47,657 nt of DNA from DASZXJ01 sp035545895 (GTDB taxonomy: Bacteria > Planctomycetota > Phycisphaerae > Tepidisphaerales > Tepidisphaeraceae): assembly GCA_035545895.1 (NCBI GenBank), contig DASZXJ010000074.1, forward strand, positions 1 to 47,657. Direction: 5' to 3'. This document shows positions 8,769 to 16,406 of this stretch, in pieces. The notes below the pieces were generated by a model. The model ran no database searches, had not been told where the DNA came from, and saw only the letters and a list, made by a program, of their open reading frames with translations. A program made the position numbers and the translations under genes. The stretch's first letter is position 1. Every line of letters starts with the position of its first letter.

Positions 8769-9794
8769 ATGCAGATACTTGCGCAGACACAGACCAATGA
8801 CTCGATCGTGTGGGGCGTTGTGCTCTTCGTTGTCGTCATCCTGTTGATCGTCTTTGCCGTGCTGTTTCAGTTCATCGGCTTGTATGTCCGCGCGATGGTC
8901 AGCGGCGCCAGCGTCAGTTTCATCGACCTGGTGGGCATGAAGCTGCGAAAGGTCAACTCCACGCTGATCGTCAATTCGCGCATTCAAGCGACCCGAGCCG
9001 GGCTGGTCGTTACTCAGCCGGAAATGGAAACTCACGTGCTGGCGGGCGGCGACTTGCTTCGCGTCATCAATGCCATGATCGCCGCCAACAAGGCGGGCAT
9101 CGACCTCTCATGGAAAAACGCGACCGCCATCGACCTGGCCGGGCGCGATATTCTCGATGCGGTGCAAACCTCCGTGAATCCCAAGGTGATCGATGTGCCC
9201 AGCCAGTCGATGAACCAGACAACCGTCGATGGACAGGCCAAGGATGGCATTGAACTCAAGGTGAAAGCCCGCGTGACGATTCGTACAAATATCAAATCAC
9301 TCGTCGGCGGTGCAACGGAAGAAACGGTCGTCGCCCGCGTGGGGCAGGCGATTGTCAATGCCATCGGGTCGGCTGAGGACTATAAGCACGTGCTGGAGAA
9401 TCCAAATACGATTTCGCGATCTGCCTTGAGCACCGGCCTGGCGGCAAATACCGCGTTTGAAATTCTTTCGGTCGATATTGCGGAAATTAAAGTGGGTGAA
9501 AATGTCGGCGCCAAACTGGCTGCGGATCGAGCAGAGTCAGACAAGCGCCGATTCCAGGCCGAAGCCGAGCAGCGCCGCGCCATGGCGGTCGCCCACGAAC
9601 AGGAAAACGTCGCCAAGCAAGCCGAAAACCGGGCACTGGTCGTCCTGGCCGAAGCGGAAATTCCCAAGGCAATGGCGGAAGCGTTCCGAAGCGGAAATCT
9701 TGGCGTCATGGATTATTACAAACTCCGCAATGTCCAGGCCGATACATCGATGCGCGAAGCGATCGCCAAGCCGAACGATGGCGCTAAAAGCTGA
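8769..9794 (+). CDS. floA: Flotillin-like protein FloA
   Basis: A 341-residue protein of typical FloA (UPF0365) length. One N-terminal hydrophobic segment (VVLFVVVILLIVFAVLFQFI, about residues 17-36) anchors it in the membrane. The SPFH-type core follows (RATRAGLVVTQPEMETHVLAGG and VTIRTNIKSLVGGATEETV are each part of it), then an alanine/glutamate-rich coiled coil (residues about 250-310, ADRAESDKRRFQAEAEQR). FloA scaffolds functional membrane microdomains. The ATG is preceded by AAAGG at a good distance. It belongs with the NfeD gene upstream and the proline-rich gene downstream. Confidence 0.95.
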   Translation: MQILAQTQTNDSIVWGVVLFVVVILLIVFAVLFQFIGLYVRAMVSGASVSFIDLVGMKLRKVNSTLIVNSRIQATRAGLVVTQPEMETHVLAGGDLLRVINAMIAANKAGIDLSWKNATAIDLAGRDILDAVQTSVNPKVIDVPSQSMNQTTVDGQAKDGIELKVKARVTIRTNIKSLVGGATEETVVARVGQAIVNAIGSAEDYKHVLENPNTISRSALSTGLAANTAFEILSVDIAEIKVGENVGAKLAADRAESDKRRFQAEAEQRRAMAVAHEQENVAKQAENRALVVLAEAEIPKAMAEAFRSGNLGVMDYYKLRNVQADTSMREAIAKPNDGAKS

Positions 9795-9817
9795 TCGAGT
9801 TTAAGGAGAAGCGGACC

Positions 9818-10264
9818 TTGGACGAACTGATCGAACTGTTATTGCGGGCCGTCATCAACGCGAGCAAGTCGCGCCAGGCGCCGCCTCCGCCGATACGAAC
9901 AAACGTTCCCCCGCCGCCTCCGGCTGGTGTGCGTCCGCCGCCGATCCCGCAGATGCGCGAACTGGGCGCACGACCGGCATTGACCCCCGCGCAAATATTG
10001 GAAAGAAACCTGGCCTTGGCCGCCAAACGCATGCGCCGCCGCCCCTCCAACGCGCCGGTCGAAGCAAAAACCGAGCCGCCGGCGATACCTCGACCGGTGC
10101 AGGTACAGCCAGCCGAGTTACCCAAAACCATCGCCAAAGCTTCCCCTACCGCCACCGCCAAAAGCCTCAAATCATGGCTTCAACCGGCAACATTGCGGCA
10201 GCAATTCATCATCACGGAATTGTTCCAGCCGCCATTGGCGATGCGCGAAGATCATTTAAGATAA
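9818..10264 (+). CDS. Proline-rich hypothetical protein, third gene of the nfeD-floA operon
   Basis: A 148-residue protein starting at TTG 9818; the perfect AAGGAG 9 nt upstream decides this unusual start. It has a short N-terminal helix (MDELIELLLRAVINASKSR), a proline tract (APPPPIRTNVPPPPPAG), a basic helical stretch (NLALAAKRMRRRP) and a conserved-looking C-terminus (LRQQFIITELFQPPLAMRED). No signal peptide or membrane segment is visible. It starts 23 bp after floA, so it is probably co-translated with the flotillin and may be a cytoplasmic partner. The function is unknown. Confidence 0.75.
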   Translation: MDELIELLLRAVINASKSRQAPPPPIRTNVPPPPPAGVRPPPIPQMRELGARPALTPAQILERNLALAAKRMRRRPSNAPVEAKTEPPAIPRPVQVQPAELPKTIAKASPTATAKSLKSWLQPATLRQQFIITELFQPPLAMREDHLR

Positions 10265-10270
10265 AGCCAA

Positions 10271-11038
10271 TCAAGCCGTCCAGCCGCCATCGATCAGGAT
10301 TCTGGCGCCGTTGACGAACGCCGCAGCGGGTGAAGCGAGGAAGCCGACCAGGTTGGCGACTTCGTCCGTACTGCCGTATCGTGATAGAGGAACAGCACTT
10401 CGCAGTTTTTCAGCAGCGGGGTTGATCGCGGGGTCGCCGGGGTTCATTTCAGTATCGATCGGGCCGGGCTGAATGACGTTGGCGGTGATTCCGCGCGGGC
10501 CAAACTCGCGGGCCCAGGATTTGGTCAGGCCCACTACTGCAAACTTACTGGCGGAATAGGCGGCTGCGTTTCGGAACATCGCCCGCTCGCCGATGGCGCT
10601 GCCGATGTTGATGATCCGCCCGCCATCGGGCATGCGCTGGACCGCCTGCTTGGTTACCAGGAATACCGCGCTCAGGTTTACGCTGATCGTTTTCTGAAAA
10701 TCCTCGAAGGTCATTTCAGTTGTGGGAACGATCTGAAACACGGCTGCGTTGTTGACGAGGATGTCGATTCGCCCGCCGTGCAGTTGGTCGATCATTGTAA
10801 AGAGTGCATCGACCGCGGCGGGATCCGATACATTGCCCATGAGGGCATGTGCATTGCCGCCTTCCTTGCGAATTTGGTCGACAACTTTTTGTGCCGGGGC
10901 TTTGCTGGTGAGGTAGTTGACCAGAACGGTTGCGCCCATTTTCGCCAATTGCCTGGCAGAGGCAGCACCAATGCCGCGCGCGGCCCCGGTCAGGAGTGCA
11001 ACTTTGCCTTTCAAAACCTGTTCGGTGGAGTCCGCCAT
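10271..11038 (-). CDS. Short-chain dehydrogenase/reductase, FabG-like
   Basis: A 255-residue classical SDR. The cofactor motif TGAARGIGAASA is near residue 17, NNAA near residue 96, and the catalytic YSASK near residue 161, with the upstream Ser in NIGSAIG. The C-terminus has the usual LASPAAAFVNGARILIDGG strand. It reduces or oxidises a small carbonyl substrate with NAD(P)H; the substrate cannot be told from sequence. AAAGGA precedes the ATG. It starts 11 bp after mnmG on the same strand and is likely the last gene of that operon. Confidence 0.9.
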   Translation of the reverse strand: MADSTEQVLKGKVALLTGAARGIGAASARQLAKMGATVLVNYLTSKAPAQKVVDQIRKEGGNAHALMGNVSDPAAVDALFTMIDQLHGGRIDILVNNAAVFQIVPTTEMTFEDFQKTISVNLSAVFLVTKQAVQRMPDGGRIINIGSAIGERAMFRNAAAYSASKFAVVGLTKSWAREFGPRGITANVIQPGPIDTEMNPGDPAINPAAEKLRSAVPLSRYGSTDEVANLVGFLASPAAAFVNGARILIDGGWTA

Positions 11039-11049
11039 TGCAATTCCTT

Positions 11050-12924
11050 TCAGCTTCGCCGGTCCAGATGCACGGCCAGCAGCGTGACATCGGCGGGCGT
11101 GATGCCGCTGATGCGCAATGCCTGACCAAGACTTCGCGGAGTGAATTTTGATAGTTTTTGCTTCGCTTCGTTCCGCAGACCAGTCACAGTCGAATAATTG
11201 ATGCTCACTGGGATCAGCTTGGACTCAAGCTTGGCGAATCGCTCGATCTGCTTATCCTGGCGGGCAACGTATCCTTCGTATTTAATCTGAATTTCCAGGA
11301 GCTGCGCGATATCTGTCGCGATGGCGCAAGCGGTGGGCAGAACTTTTGTCAGCGATGACCAATCATTTTCCGTGCGGCGAAGCCAATCGGTTGCGGGAAT
11401 TCCTTCAATCCGCTGATTCCGGAGAAATTCGATTCCAGTCGCAATCGCATCGCGGCGATGGGTGAATTTCCTCCAGCGGTCATCATCGACCAGGCCCATG
11501 TCGCGGCCGATCGGCGTGAGGCGCTGATCGGCATTGTCGTTGCGAAGATGCAGCCGATGCTCAGCCCGGCTGGTGAACATGCGATACGGCTCGGTCGGCG
11601 GCTTGGTGACTAGATCGTCAATCAGCACGCCGATGTAAGCCTGATCGCGACGAAGGACGAATTCCCCTTGGCCGCTTGCGGCTGAGCGCGCCGCATTGAT
11701 CCCCGCCATAAGCCCCTGCGCGGCAGCTTCTTCGTACCCACTCGTGCCATTGATTTGACCGGCAAGGAAGAGACCTTTGACCGCCTTGGTTTCCAGCGTG
11801 CTGCGAATCTGTGTCGGCCAGACCATGTCATATTCCACCGCATAGCCGTAACGAAGAAACTGGGCGTTTCCTAAACCCGGGACCAGGCGCACCATTTTCT
11901 CTTGCACGTCGGCAGGCAGGCTCGTGCTGATGCCATTGCAATAAATCTCGTCGGTATCCAAACCTTCGGGTTCGAGAAAGATCTGGTGGCTGAGTTTATC
12001 GGCAAACCGAACGACTTTGTCTTCGATGCTCGGGCAATAGCGTGGCCCGGTGGATTGAATCTGTCCGCTGTACATCGGGGCGCGGTGCAGATTAGCGCGG
12101 ATGATCTGATGGATCGTTTCGCTGGTGCCGCCGAGGTAGCAGTTGATTTGCTGTAGTGGAGGTTTCCAGAGTGGACCCACGGCAGCGCCGTGGGCGTTCG
12201 GATATTCATTCAGATACGAAAATGGTGATGGAACATCATCGCCGGGCTGAATTTCGAATTGGGAAAAGTCGATCGACTCGCGCTTGAGTCGCGGCGGCGT
12301 GCCGGTCTTCAGGCGTCCCAGTTCCAGACCCAGGCGCGACAAACAGCCGGAAAGACCTTTTGCCGCCGCTTCTCCAACTCGGCCACCTTCGGTCTTCTGC
12401 TCACCCGTGTGCATGAGCGCGCGAAGAAATGTTCCGGTCGTGACGATGGCCGTCCGACATTGAAGGAGTGTCCCATCAGCCAGAAAGACGCCGGCCACTT
12501 CCTTCCCCTGGTCTCCTAGTCTCCTTGTCCCCTTGTCCAACGTTTCTATTTCCGCCACTTCACCGGGAATGATTTCCAGATTCGGGCACGTCCCAAGCAA
12601 TCGCTGCACCTCCCGCGCATAACGATATTTGTCCGCTTGCGCCCTCGGTCCCCACACAGCCGGGCCTTTCGATCGATTGAGCATGCGGAACTGAATGCCG
12701 GTGTTGTCGGTGGCGATGCCCATCAACCCGCCGAGCGCATCGATCTCGCGGACCATTTGGCCTTTGGCCAAACCCCCGATGGCGGGGTTGCAGGACATCT
12801 GACCGATTTTGGATGGATCGAATGATACGAGCGCGACGCTCGCGCCCAGGCGTGAGGCAGCCCAGGCAGCTTCCGCGCCGGCGTGACCGCCTCCGATGAC
12901 GACAATGTCGAATTCCCGGCTCAT
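11050..12924 (-). CDS. mnmG: tRNA uridine-5-carboxymethylaminomethyl modification enzyme MnmG (GidA)
   Basis: A 624-residue FAD protein that, with MnmE, installs the cmnm5 group on U34 of several tRNAs. The ATG at 12924 (MSREFDIVVIGGGHAGAEAA) puts the FAD-binding GxGxxG at the N-terminus. The GidA signatures GLKTGTPPRL-like (RLKTGTPPRL) and GQINGTSGYEEAAAQG are present, and the C-terminal helical domain (IQIKYEGYVARQDKQIERF) is complete. Odd feature: a stretch near residues 128-142 (LDKGTRRLGDQGKEV) is encoded by a short tandem repeat and appears to be an in-frame insertion. MnmE is not in the window. Confidence 0.95.
   Translation of the reverse strand: MSREFDIVVIGGGHAGAEAAWAASRLGASVALVSFDPSKIGQMSCNPAIGGLAKGQMVREIDALGGLMGIATDNTGIQFRMLNRSKGPAVWGPRAQADKYRYAREVQRLLGTCPNLEIIPGEVAEIETLDKGTRRLGDQGKEVAGVFLADGTLLQCRTAIVTTGTFLRALMHTGEQKTEGGRVGEAAAKGLSGCLSRLGLELGRLKTGTPPRLKRESIDFSQFEIQPGDDVPSPFSYLNEYPNAHGAAVGPLWKPPLQQINCYLGGTSETIHQIIRANLHRAPMYSGQIQSTGPRYCPSIEDKVVRFADKLSHQIFLEPEGLDTDEIYCNGISTSLPADVQEKMVRLVPGLGNAQFLRYGYAVEYDMVWPTQIRSTLETKAVKGLFLAGQINGTSGYEEAAAQGLMAGINAARSAASGQGEFVLRRDQAYIGVLIDDLVTKPPTEPYRMFTSRAEHRLHLRNDNADQRLTPIGRDMGLVDDDRWRKFTHRRDAIATGIEFLRNQRIEGIPATDWLRRTENDWSSLTKVLPTACAIATDIAQLLEIQIKYEGYVARQDKQIERFAKLESKLIPVSINYSTVTGLRNEAKQKLSKFTPRSLGQALRISGITPADVTLLAVHLDRRS
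12510..12538. repeat. Short tandem repeat (GGACAAGG / AGACTAGG units) in frame inside mnmG
   Basis: Read on the minus strand the tract is GGACAAGG-GGACAAGG-AGACTAGG-AGACC, about 3.5 degenerate 8-nt units. It encodes LDKGTRRLGDQ in MnmG, between a beta strand (GEVAEIE) and the next one (AGVFLADG), probably a surface loop. Such GACAAGG tracts are known as dispersed intergenic repeats whose translation is a 'DKGTRRQGDKE'-type peptide; that is recollection, not something shown here. Confidence 0.6.
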
Positions 12925-12964
12925 GGGCCGGATTATGGTAGGTGAAGACCGAACAAGGACCAAG

Positions 12965-13204
12965 TTATGCCGCTTTGGCTCGCGATTCGGTCATCTGGCT
13001 CAAGGCGCGAGCCAGTTCGCTTTGATTGGAAAGGATCATATCGACAGCTTCGACGCACAGTCTCAGGCTCGCCAGATCAGAAACCGAATCGGGCGCACGA
13101 TTCATGCGATCGATCAGGCTGGCAAACTTACGGCGATACGACTCCGCAAATCGTGTAATCAGGTCAACCTCCTGCTTGATTTGCTGTCGAGCGCCCTCAG
13201 ACAT
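12965..13204 (-). CDS. Small helical protein of unknown function upstream of mnmG
   Basis: A 79-residue protein from the ATG at 13204 (MSEGARQQIKQEVDL), chosen because GGGAG lies about 9 nt upstream; an earlier in-frame start adds 15 residues without support. It is predicted to be almost entirely helical with heptad-like hydrophobic spacing (ITRFAESYRRKFASLIDRM and VEAVDMILSNQSELARAL). No signal peptide or membrane segment is visible. It precedes mnmG by 40 bp on the same strand, so the two are probably one transcript. I do not recognise the family. Confidence 0.65.
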   Translation of the reverse strand: MSEGARQQIKQEVDLITRFAESYRRKFASLIDRMNRAPDSVSDLASLRLCVEAVDMILSNQSELARALSQMTESRAKAA

Positions 13205-13371
13205 ACTTGAACTCCCTTTTTGAAACGCTGGCATGCGTTCCAGTCTCATTATCGGACAAAAAAGTCTTAAAACTACAATGTTTACGAAGTGCGGTATTTT
13301 TCCCGATTTGTCGGCAACCCATTTGGTTCTTAAAATATGTTTCGAGGTTGCCGATTTGGAGATAGGGAAAG

Positions 13372-14013
13372 ATGTACTTACGGCGGCTCAAGATCGTTGT
13401 GTTGGCCACAGCAATGGGGGTTTGCTCGCAAGCCCTTGGGGCGGGCGCCTCATTGTCGGGGTTTACGATCAGCTATGCGCCCTATAACTATGCCAAAGAC
13501 AACGCTGTCCGGGCAGCTTTCAAAGAAGTCGCCCGAGCGCAGACGCAGGTTGATCTCGCCACCGACGCCAAGCGGCGAATATTTGAATCGACCGATGATT
13601 GGCAACAGGCAGTTCATGAAGCTTTGCAAGCCCGCGCGGAATATGACCGCATTCGGTCCATGCAGTTGAGCGTATTGCACAACACGCCTCAATACATCGC
13701 TGCTCAGATTGAAATCTATAAACTTCAGGAATCGCTGGAAGCGATGCGAGCCGAGCCTCTGCCGAAAACTCAGAAGATTCATGAATTGGCGAACCAACTC
13801 CTGAACAAACGCGCTGCCCTGAGCAATGCCGACAGCAGGGAACTGGCAGCCAATGAGGTTCTCACCAAAACGCGCTATGCAATGATCGATGCCGAAGCCA
13901 AGCTGAACGCCCTTCGAAAAGAATTCGTGCAATCGATTCGATTGGACCCGAAATGGCGCGAAGCCCGCACGCGTCTGGATTCCGCCCGCGCTTCGCTCAA
14001 AGCCATCAGATAG
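13372..14013 (+). CDS. Secreted, helix-rich hypothetical protein
   Basis: A 213-residue protein with an N-terminal signal peptide (MYLRRLKIVVLATAMGVCSQALGA, probable cleavage after LGA). The rest is rich in Ala, Glu, Lys and Arg with coiled-coil spacing, for example IYKLQESLEAMRAE and LNKRAALSNADSRELAANE, so it is probably an extended periplasmic or cell-wall helical protein. GGAG lies about 11 nt upstream of the ATG. It is divergent from the mnmG operon and convergent with cobA-hemD, from which it is separated by a large inverted repeat. Function unknown. Confidence 0.75.
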   Translation: MYLRRLKIVVLATAMGVCSQALGAGASLSGFTISYAPYNYAKDNAVRAAFKEVARAQTQVDLATDAKRRIFESTDDWQQAVHEALQARAEYDRIRSMQLSVLHNTPQYIAAQIEIYKLQESLEAMRAEPLPKTQKIHELANQLLNKRAALSNADSRELAANEVLTKTRYAMIDAEAKLNALRKEFVQSIRLDPKWREARTRLDSARASLKAIR

Positions 14014-14040
14014 TCCATTCAACTCAGCGATCTTTCTGAT

Positions 14041-14138
14041 AATGGGTCAATTATTTAGCCCCGCCGCTTGCGGCGGATTTCGAGCGCCAAAACCCGCCGC
14101 AAGCGGCGGGACTAAAACCAATCTCAAACTGACCCATT
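14041..14138. repeat. Nested inverted repeat between convergent genes, overlapping the 3' end of cobA-hemD
   Basis: The outer arms are AATGGGTCA (14041-14049) and TGACCCATT (14130-14138). Inside are two copies of a G+C-rich palindrome in opposite orientation, CCGCCGCTTGCGGCGG (about 14061-14076) and CCGCCGCAAGCGGCGG (about 14094-14109), flanked by TTTAG and CTAAA. Each palindrome can fold alone, or the whole can form one stem of more than 30 bp. It lies between two convergent genes, where it could terminate both, but no T-run follows. The outer right arm supplies the last codons (N-G-S-V) and stop of the minus-strand gene. Confidence 0.85.
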
Positions 14139-15713
14139 ACCATCTTTTTTGACGGCTTCCAGGATCGCCTTGACCATTCCATCGACATTGAATGTTGCCG
14201 CCTGAATGGTTGGGTTCAACCGATTTTTGCGCATGGTCTGTGTGGTGATGGGGCCAATGCTGGCCAGCTTCACGTTTTTCAACTTGCGGGGGTAATCCCG
14301 GCCGACGAGCTGGATGAAATTGGTCACGGTGCTGCTGCTGGTAAAAGTGACCCAATCGAGCCTGCCGGCGTCGAGCGCGTCGATAAGCGCCTGCGGCAAT
14401 GATTTGACGGTTTGAGTTTGATAGATCGGCAGGTCCAGCACTTGTGCGGCTCCGCCTTTTTGAAGTTTTTCGCGCAACACCGGCCGGGCGATGTCCGCCC
14501 GCAACAGCAGAAAACGCCGGCCTTTCACTTGCGCGCGTTTGGCAAGCTCATCTGCAAGCGCTTCGGCCACAAAACTATCCGGGCAGAGGTCCACTTTCAG
14601 GCAAAGGTGCTGCCGGATCGCCGCCGCCGTCGCATCACCGATCGCGGCAATTTTGGCTTTGCCGAACACGCGACCATCCAATTTCAACGCATCCAGCCGC
14701 TGCCGGGCCGCCTCGACACCATTGGCACTGGTAAAGATGACCCAATCGAACCCACCTATTTGGGTGATAGCGCGATCGATGGCGGTCCAACTCCTGGGTG
14801 GTACGATCTGGATCGTCGGAGCCGCGATGACATTGGCGCCCAGTTCCTGAAGCTTCATTGCCAATTCGCTGACCTGCTGACGCGTACGCGTCACGGCAAT
14901 CGTTCGCCCGAACAAGGGACGGTTCTCAAACCAGTTGAGGATCGGTCGCAGCGACACGACCTTGCCCACAACGGTCATCGCCGGGGCGGTAATGCCGGCT
15001 TCGACAATGCGTTTGGGTAAATCGCGGATCGTGCTGACGACTGTCCGCTGGCGGGCGGTGGTTGCCCACTGGATCGTGGCGGCGGGCATCTTTTCCGACA
15101 TGCCATGTTCAATCAGCTTTTGCGAAATGCGGGGAAGCGATTTCACGCCCATGTAAAACGCGATACATGGCAGTTTGGCGATCGTCGCCCAGTCGATATC
15201 GGAGGAGCCTGTCGCCGATTCGCGCCGCCGGCTGAGCGGGTCCTTGTAGATTTCTTCCTTTTCGTGCCCGGTGACGAGAGTAATGCTTGAGTTGAGATCG
15301 CGATGGGTCAGCGGAATGCCTGCATAGGCGCTGCCGCCGATCGATGCGGTGATGCCCGGCACGGTTTCGAATCGCACGCCGGCTTTGTGTAGCGCCTGAC
15401 ATTCTTCTCCGCCGCGGCCAAAGATGAACGGATCGCCGCCTTTGAGTCGAACCACCCGGCTGCCAAGCTTGCCGTGCTTGACCAGCAATTGGTTGATCTG
15501 ATCCTGGGTCAGCGCGTGCCTGGCCGCCCGCTTACCCGCATAGAGCACTTTTGCCTGGGGGCAATAATCCAGCAATTGTGGATTAGCCAGATGGTCGTAG
15601 ACCACGACGTTGGCTTGTTCCAATAATTGTCGCCCTCTGACGGTAATCAGGCCTGGATCACCCGGCCCGGCACCCACCAGGTAGACCACCCCGCTGCTTC
15701 TTTGCTTCTTCAA
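14124..15713 (-). CDS. cobA-hemD: Fused uroporphyrinogen-III C-methyltransferase / uroporphyrinogen-III synthase
   Basis: A 529-residue two-domain protein. Residues 1-260 are a SUMT (CobA) that methylates uroporphyrinogen III at C2 and C7 towards precorrin-2, for sirohaem or cobalamin; motifs are VYLVGAGPGDPGLITVRG, RLKGGDPFIFGRGGEE and PGITASIGG. Residues about 275-525 are HemD, which cyclises hydroxymethylbilane to uroporphyrinogen III; it is recognised by GRTIAVTRTRQQ, FDWVIFTSANGVEAARQRL and DWVTFTSSSTVTNFI. The fusion couples two successive steps and is known in several phyla. Start is the ATG at 15713. The final codons and the stop lie inside an inverted repeat, so the native C-terminus may have been altered. 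Confidence 0.92.
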   Translation of the reverse strand: MKKQRSSGVVYLVGAGPGDPGLITVRGRQLLEQANVVVYDHLANPQLLDYCPQAKVLYAGKRAARHALTQDQINQLLVKHGKLGSRVVRLKGGDPFIFGRGGEECQALHKAGVRFETVPGITASIGGSAYAGIPLTHRDLNSSITLVTGHEKEEIYKDPLSRRRESATGSSDIDWATIAKLPCIAFYMGVKSLPRISQKLIEHGMSEKMPAATIQWATTARQRTVVSTIRDLPKRIVEAGITAPAMTVVGKVVSLRPILNWFENRPLFGRTIAVTRTRQQVSELAMKLQELGANVIAAPTIQIVPPRSWTAIDRAITQIGGFDWVIFTSANGVEAARQRLDALKLDGRVFGKAKIAAIGDATAAAIRQHLCLKVDLCPDSFVAEALADELAKRAQVKGRRFLLLRADIARPVLREKLQKGGAAQVLDLPIYQTQTVKSLPQALIDALDAGRLDWVTFTSSSTVTNFIQLVGRDYPRKLKNVKLASIGPITTQTMRKNRLNPTIQAATFNVDGMVKAILEAVKKDGNGSV

Positions 15714-15848
15714 GTCAATCTCCGTCCTTTGCGTAGGACAGGTAATCTATTCCAACGATGCTGCCGATGAAAGGAGTGATAACGATGTGCGGTTTCGAAT
15801 TATTTGTAGTGCATCGGAATCGAAATCGAGCCTGTTAAGGAGCCAGCC

Positions 15849-16202
15849 ATGACCGCGCTAATGCAAATGCCTCGTCAGGTCGAAACGGAAAAAACGGGTG
15901 CTGAACGCCGGGTCTTTCCACGACGGGTCGTTCATGCACGCATTGAAAGTCGCCGTCTGGACCACACGATTCCCGCCCGCCGCGAGCCGCATGTGAGCTT
16001 GGCGCTGCGAGACCTGTCGTTAGGCGGGCTGTCGGCCTTGAGCCAGACGGTATTAGGCCGGGGCGAACGGATTTCCGTCTTCTTTCCGCCGCAGGGCGCG
16101 ACCCGGGGTTGGGATGCCTATGGCCGGGTGATTCGCTGCGAGCCGAGCGGGCTTGGCTATCGCGTTGCGGTGGAGTTTGATCCAATTCCGGCTGCCGCCT
16201 GA
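15849..16202 (+). CDS. PilZ-domain protein (candidate c-di-GMP receptor)
   Basis: A 117-residue, single-domain protein. The c-di-GMP binding motif of PilZ is visible as RRVFPRRVVHARIESRR (an RxxxR-containing arginine-rich stretch at about residues 19-35) and RDLSLGG (D-x-S-x-x-G, about residues 56-62). The rest is the six-stranded barrel, ending in GYRVAVEFDPI. It would bind cyclic di-GMP and act on a partner that is not evident here. AAGGAG lies 7 nt before the ATG. The gene is followed 30 bp later by a strong intrinsic terminator and so is probably monocistronic. Confidence 0.88.
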   Translation: MTALMQMPRQVETEKTGAERRVFPRRVVHARIESRRLDHTIPARREPHVSLALRDLSLGGLSALSQTVLGRGERISVFFPPQGATRGWDAYGRVIRCEPSGLGYRVAVEFDPIPAAA

Positions 16203-16232
16203 AGCATTAAATTCATTGAAACGATCTCGCAA

Positions 16233-16263
16233 GCCCACGGCTGAGCCGTGGGCCTTCTTTTTT
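16233..16263 (+). terminator. Rho-independent terminator after the PilZ gene
   Basis: A perfect 9-bp stem GCCCACGGC / GCCGTGGGC with a TGA loop (16233-16253) is followed by CTTCTTTTTT (16254-16263). It begins 30 bp after the PilZ stop codon. It is the clearest intrinsic terminator seen in the window. Confidence 0.92.
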
Positions 16264-16292
16264 GGAACCGCTCACTCTTCATATGTCGATTT

Positions 16293-16406
16293 GGTACTGG
16301 TGCAGTTTGAAGACAAAGGAGAGTTTGTTGTGACATGAGCTTTCCAGCCCCTGCGATAGCCTGCACGGCCTGGAAAGGCCGTGTCACATCAAACTGCACC
16401 AGTACC
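16293..16406. repeat. Palindromic element A: 114 bp with perfect 18-bp terminal inverted repeats
   Basis: The arms GGTACTGGTGCAGTTTGA (16293-16310) and TCAAACTGCACCAGTACC (16389-16406) are exact inverted repeats. A second nested pair, GTGACATGAGCTTTCCAG (16330-16347) and CTGGAAAGGCCGTGTCAC (16370-16387), differs at three positions. The motif GTGACA(C/T)GG...TGTCAC is shared with elements at about 25043-25128, 44961-45050 and 21472-21647. It has no coding capacity, so it would be a non-autonomous, MITE- or REP-like element. The right arm encodes the last five residues and the stop of the neighbouring minus-strand gene. Confidence 0.88.
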
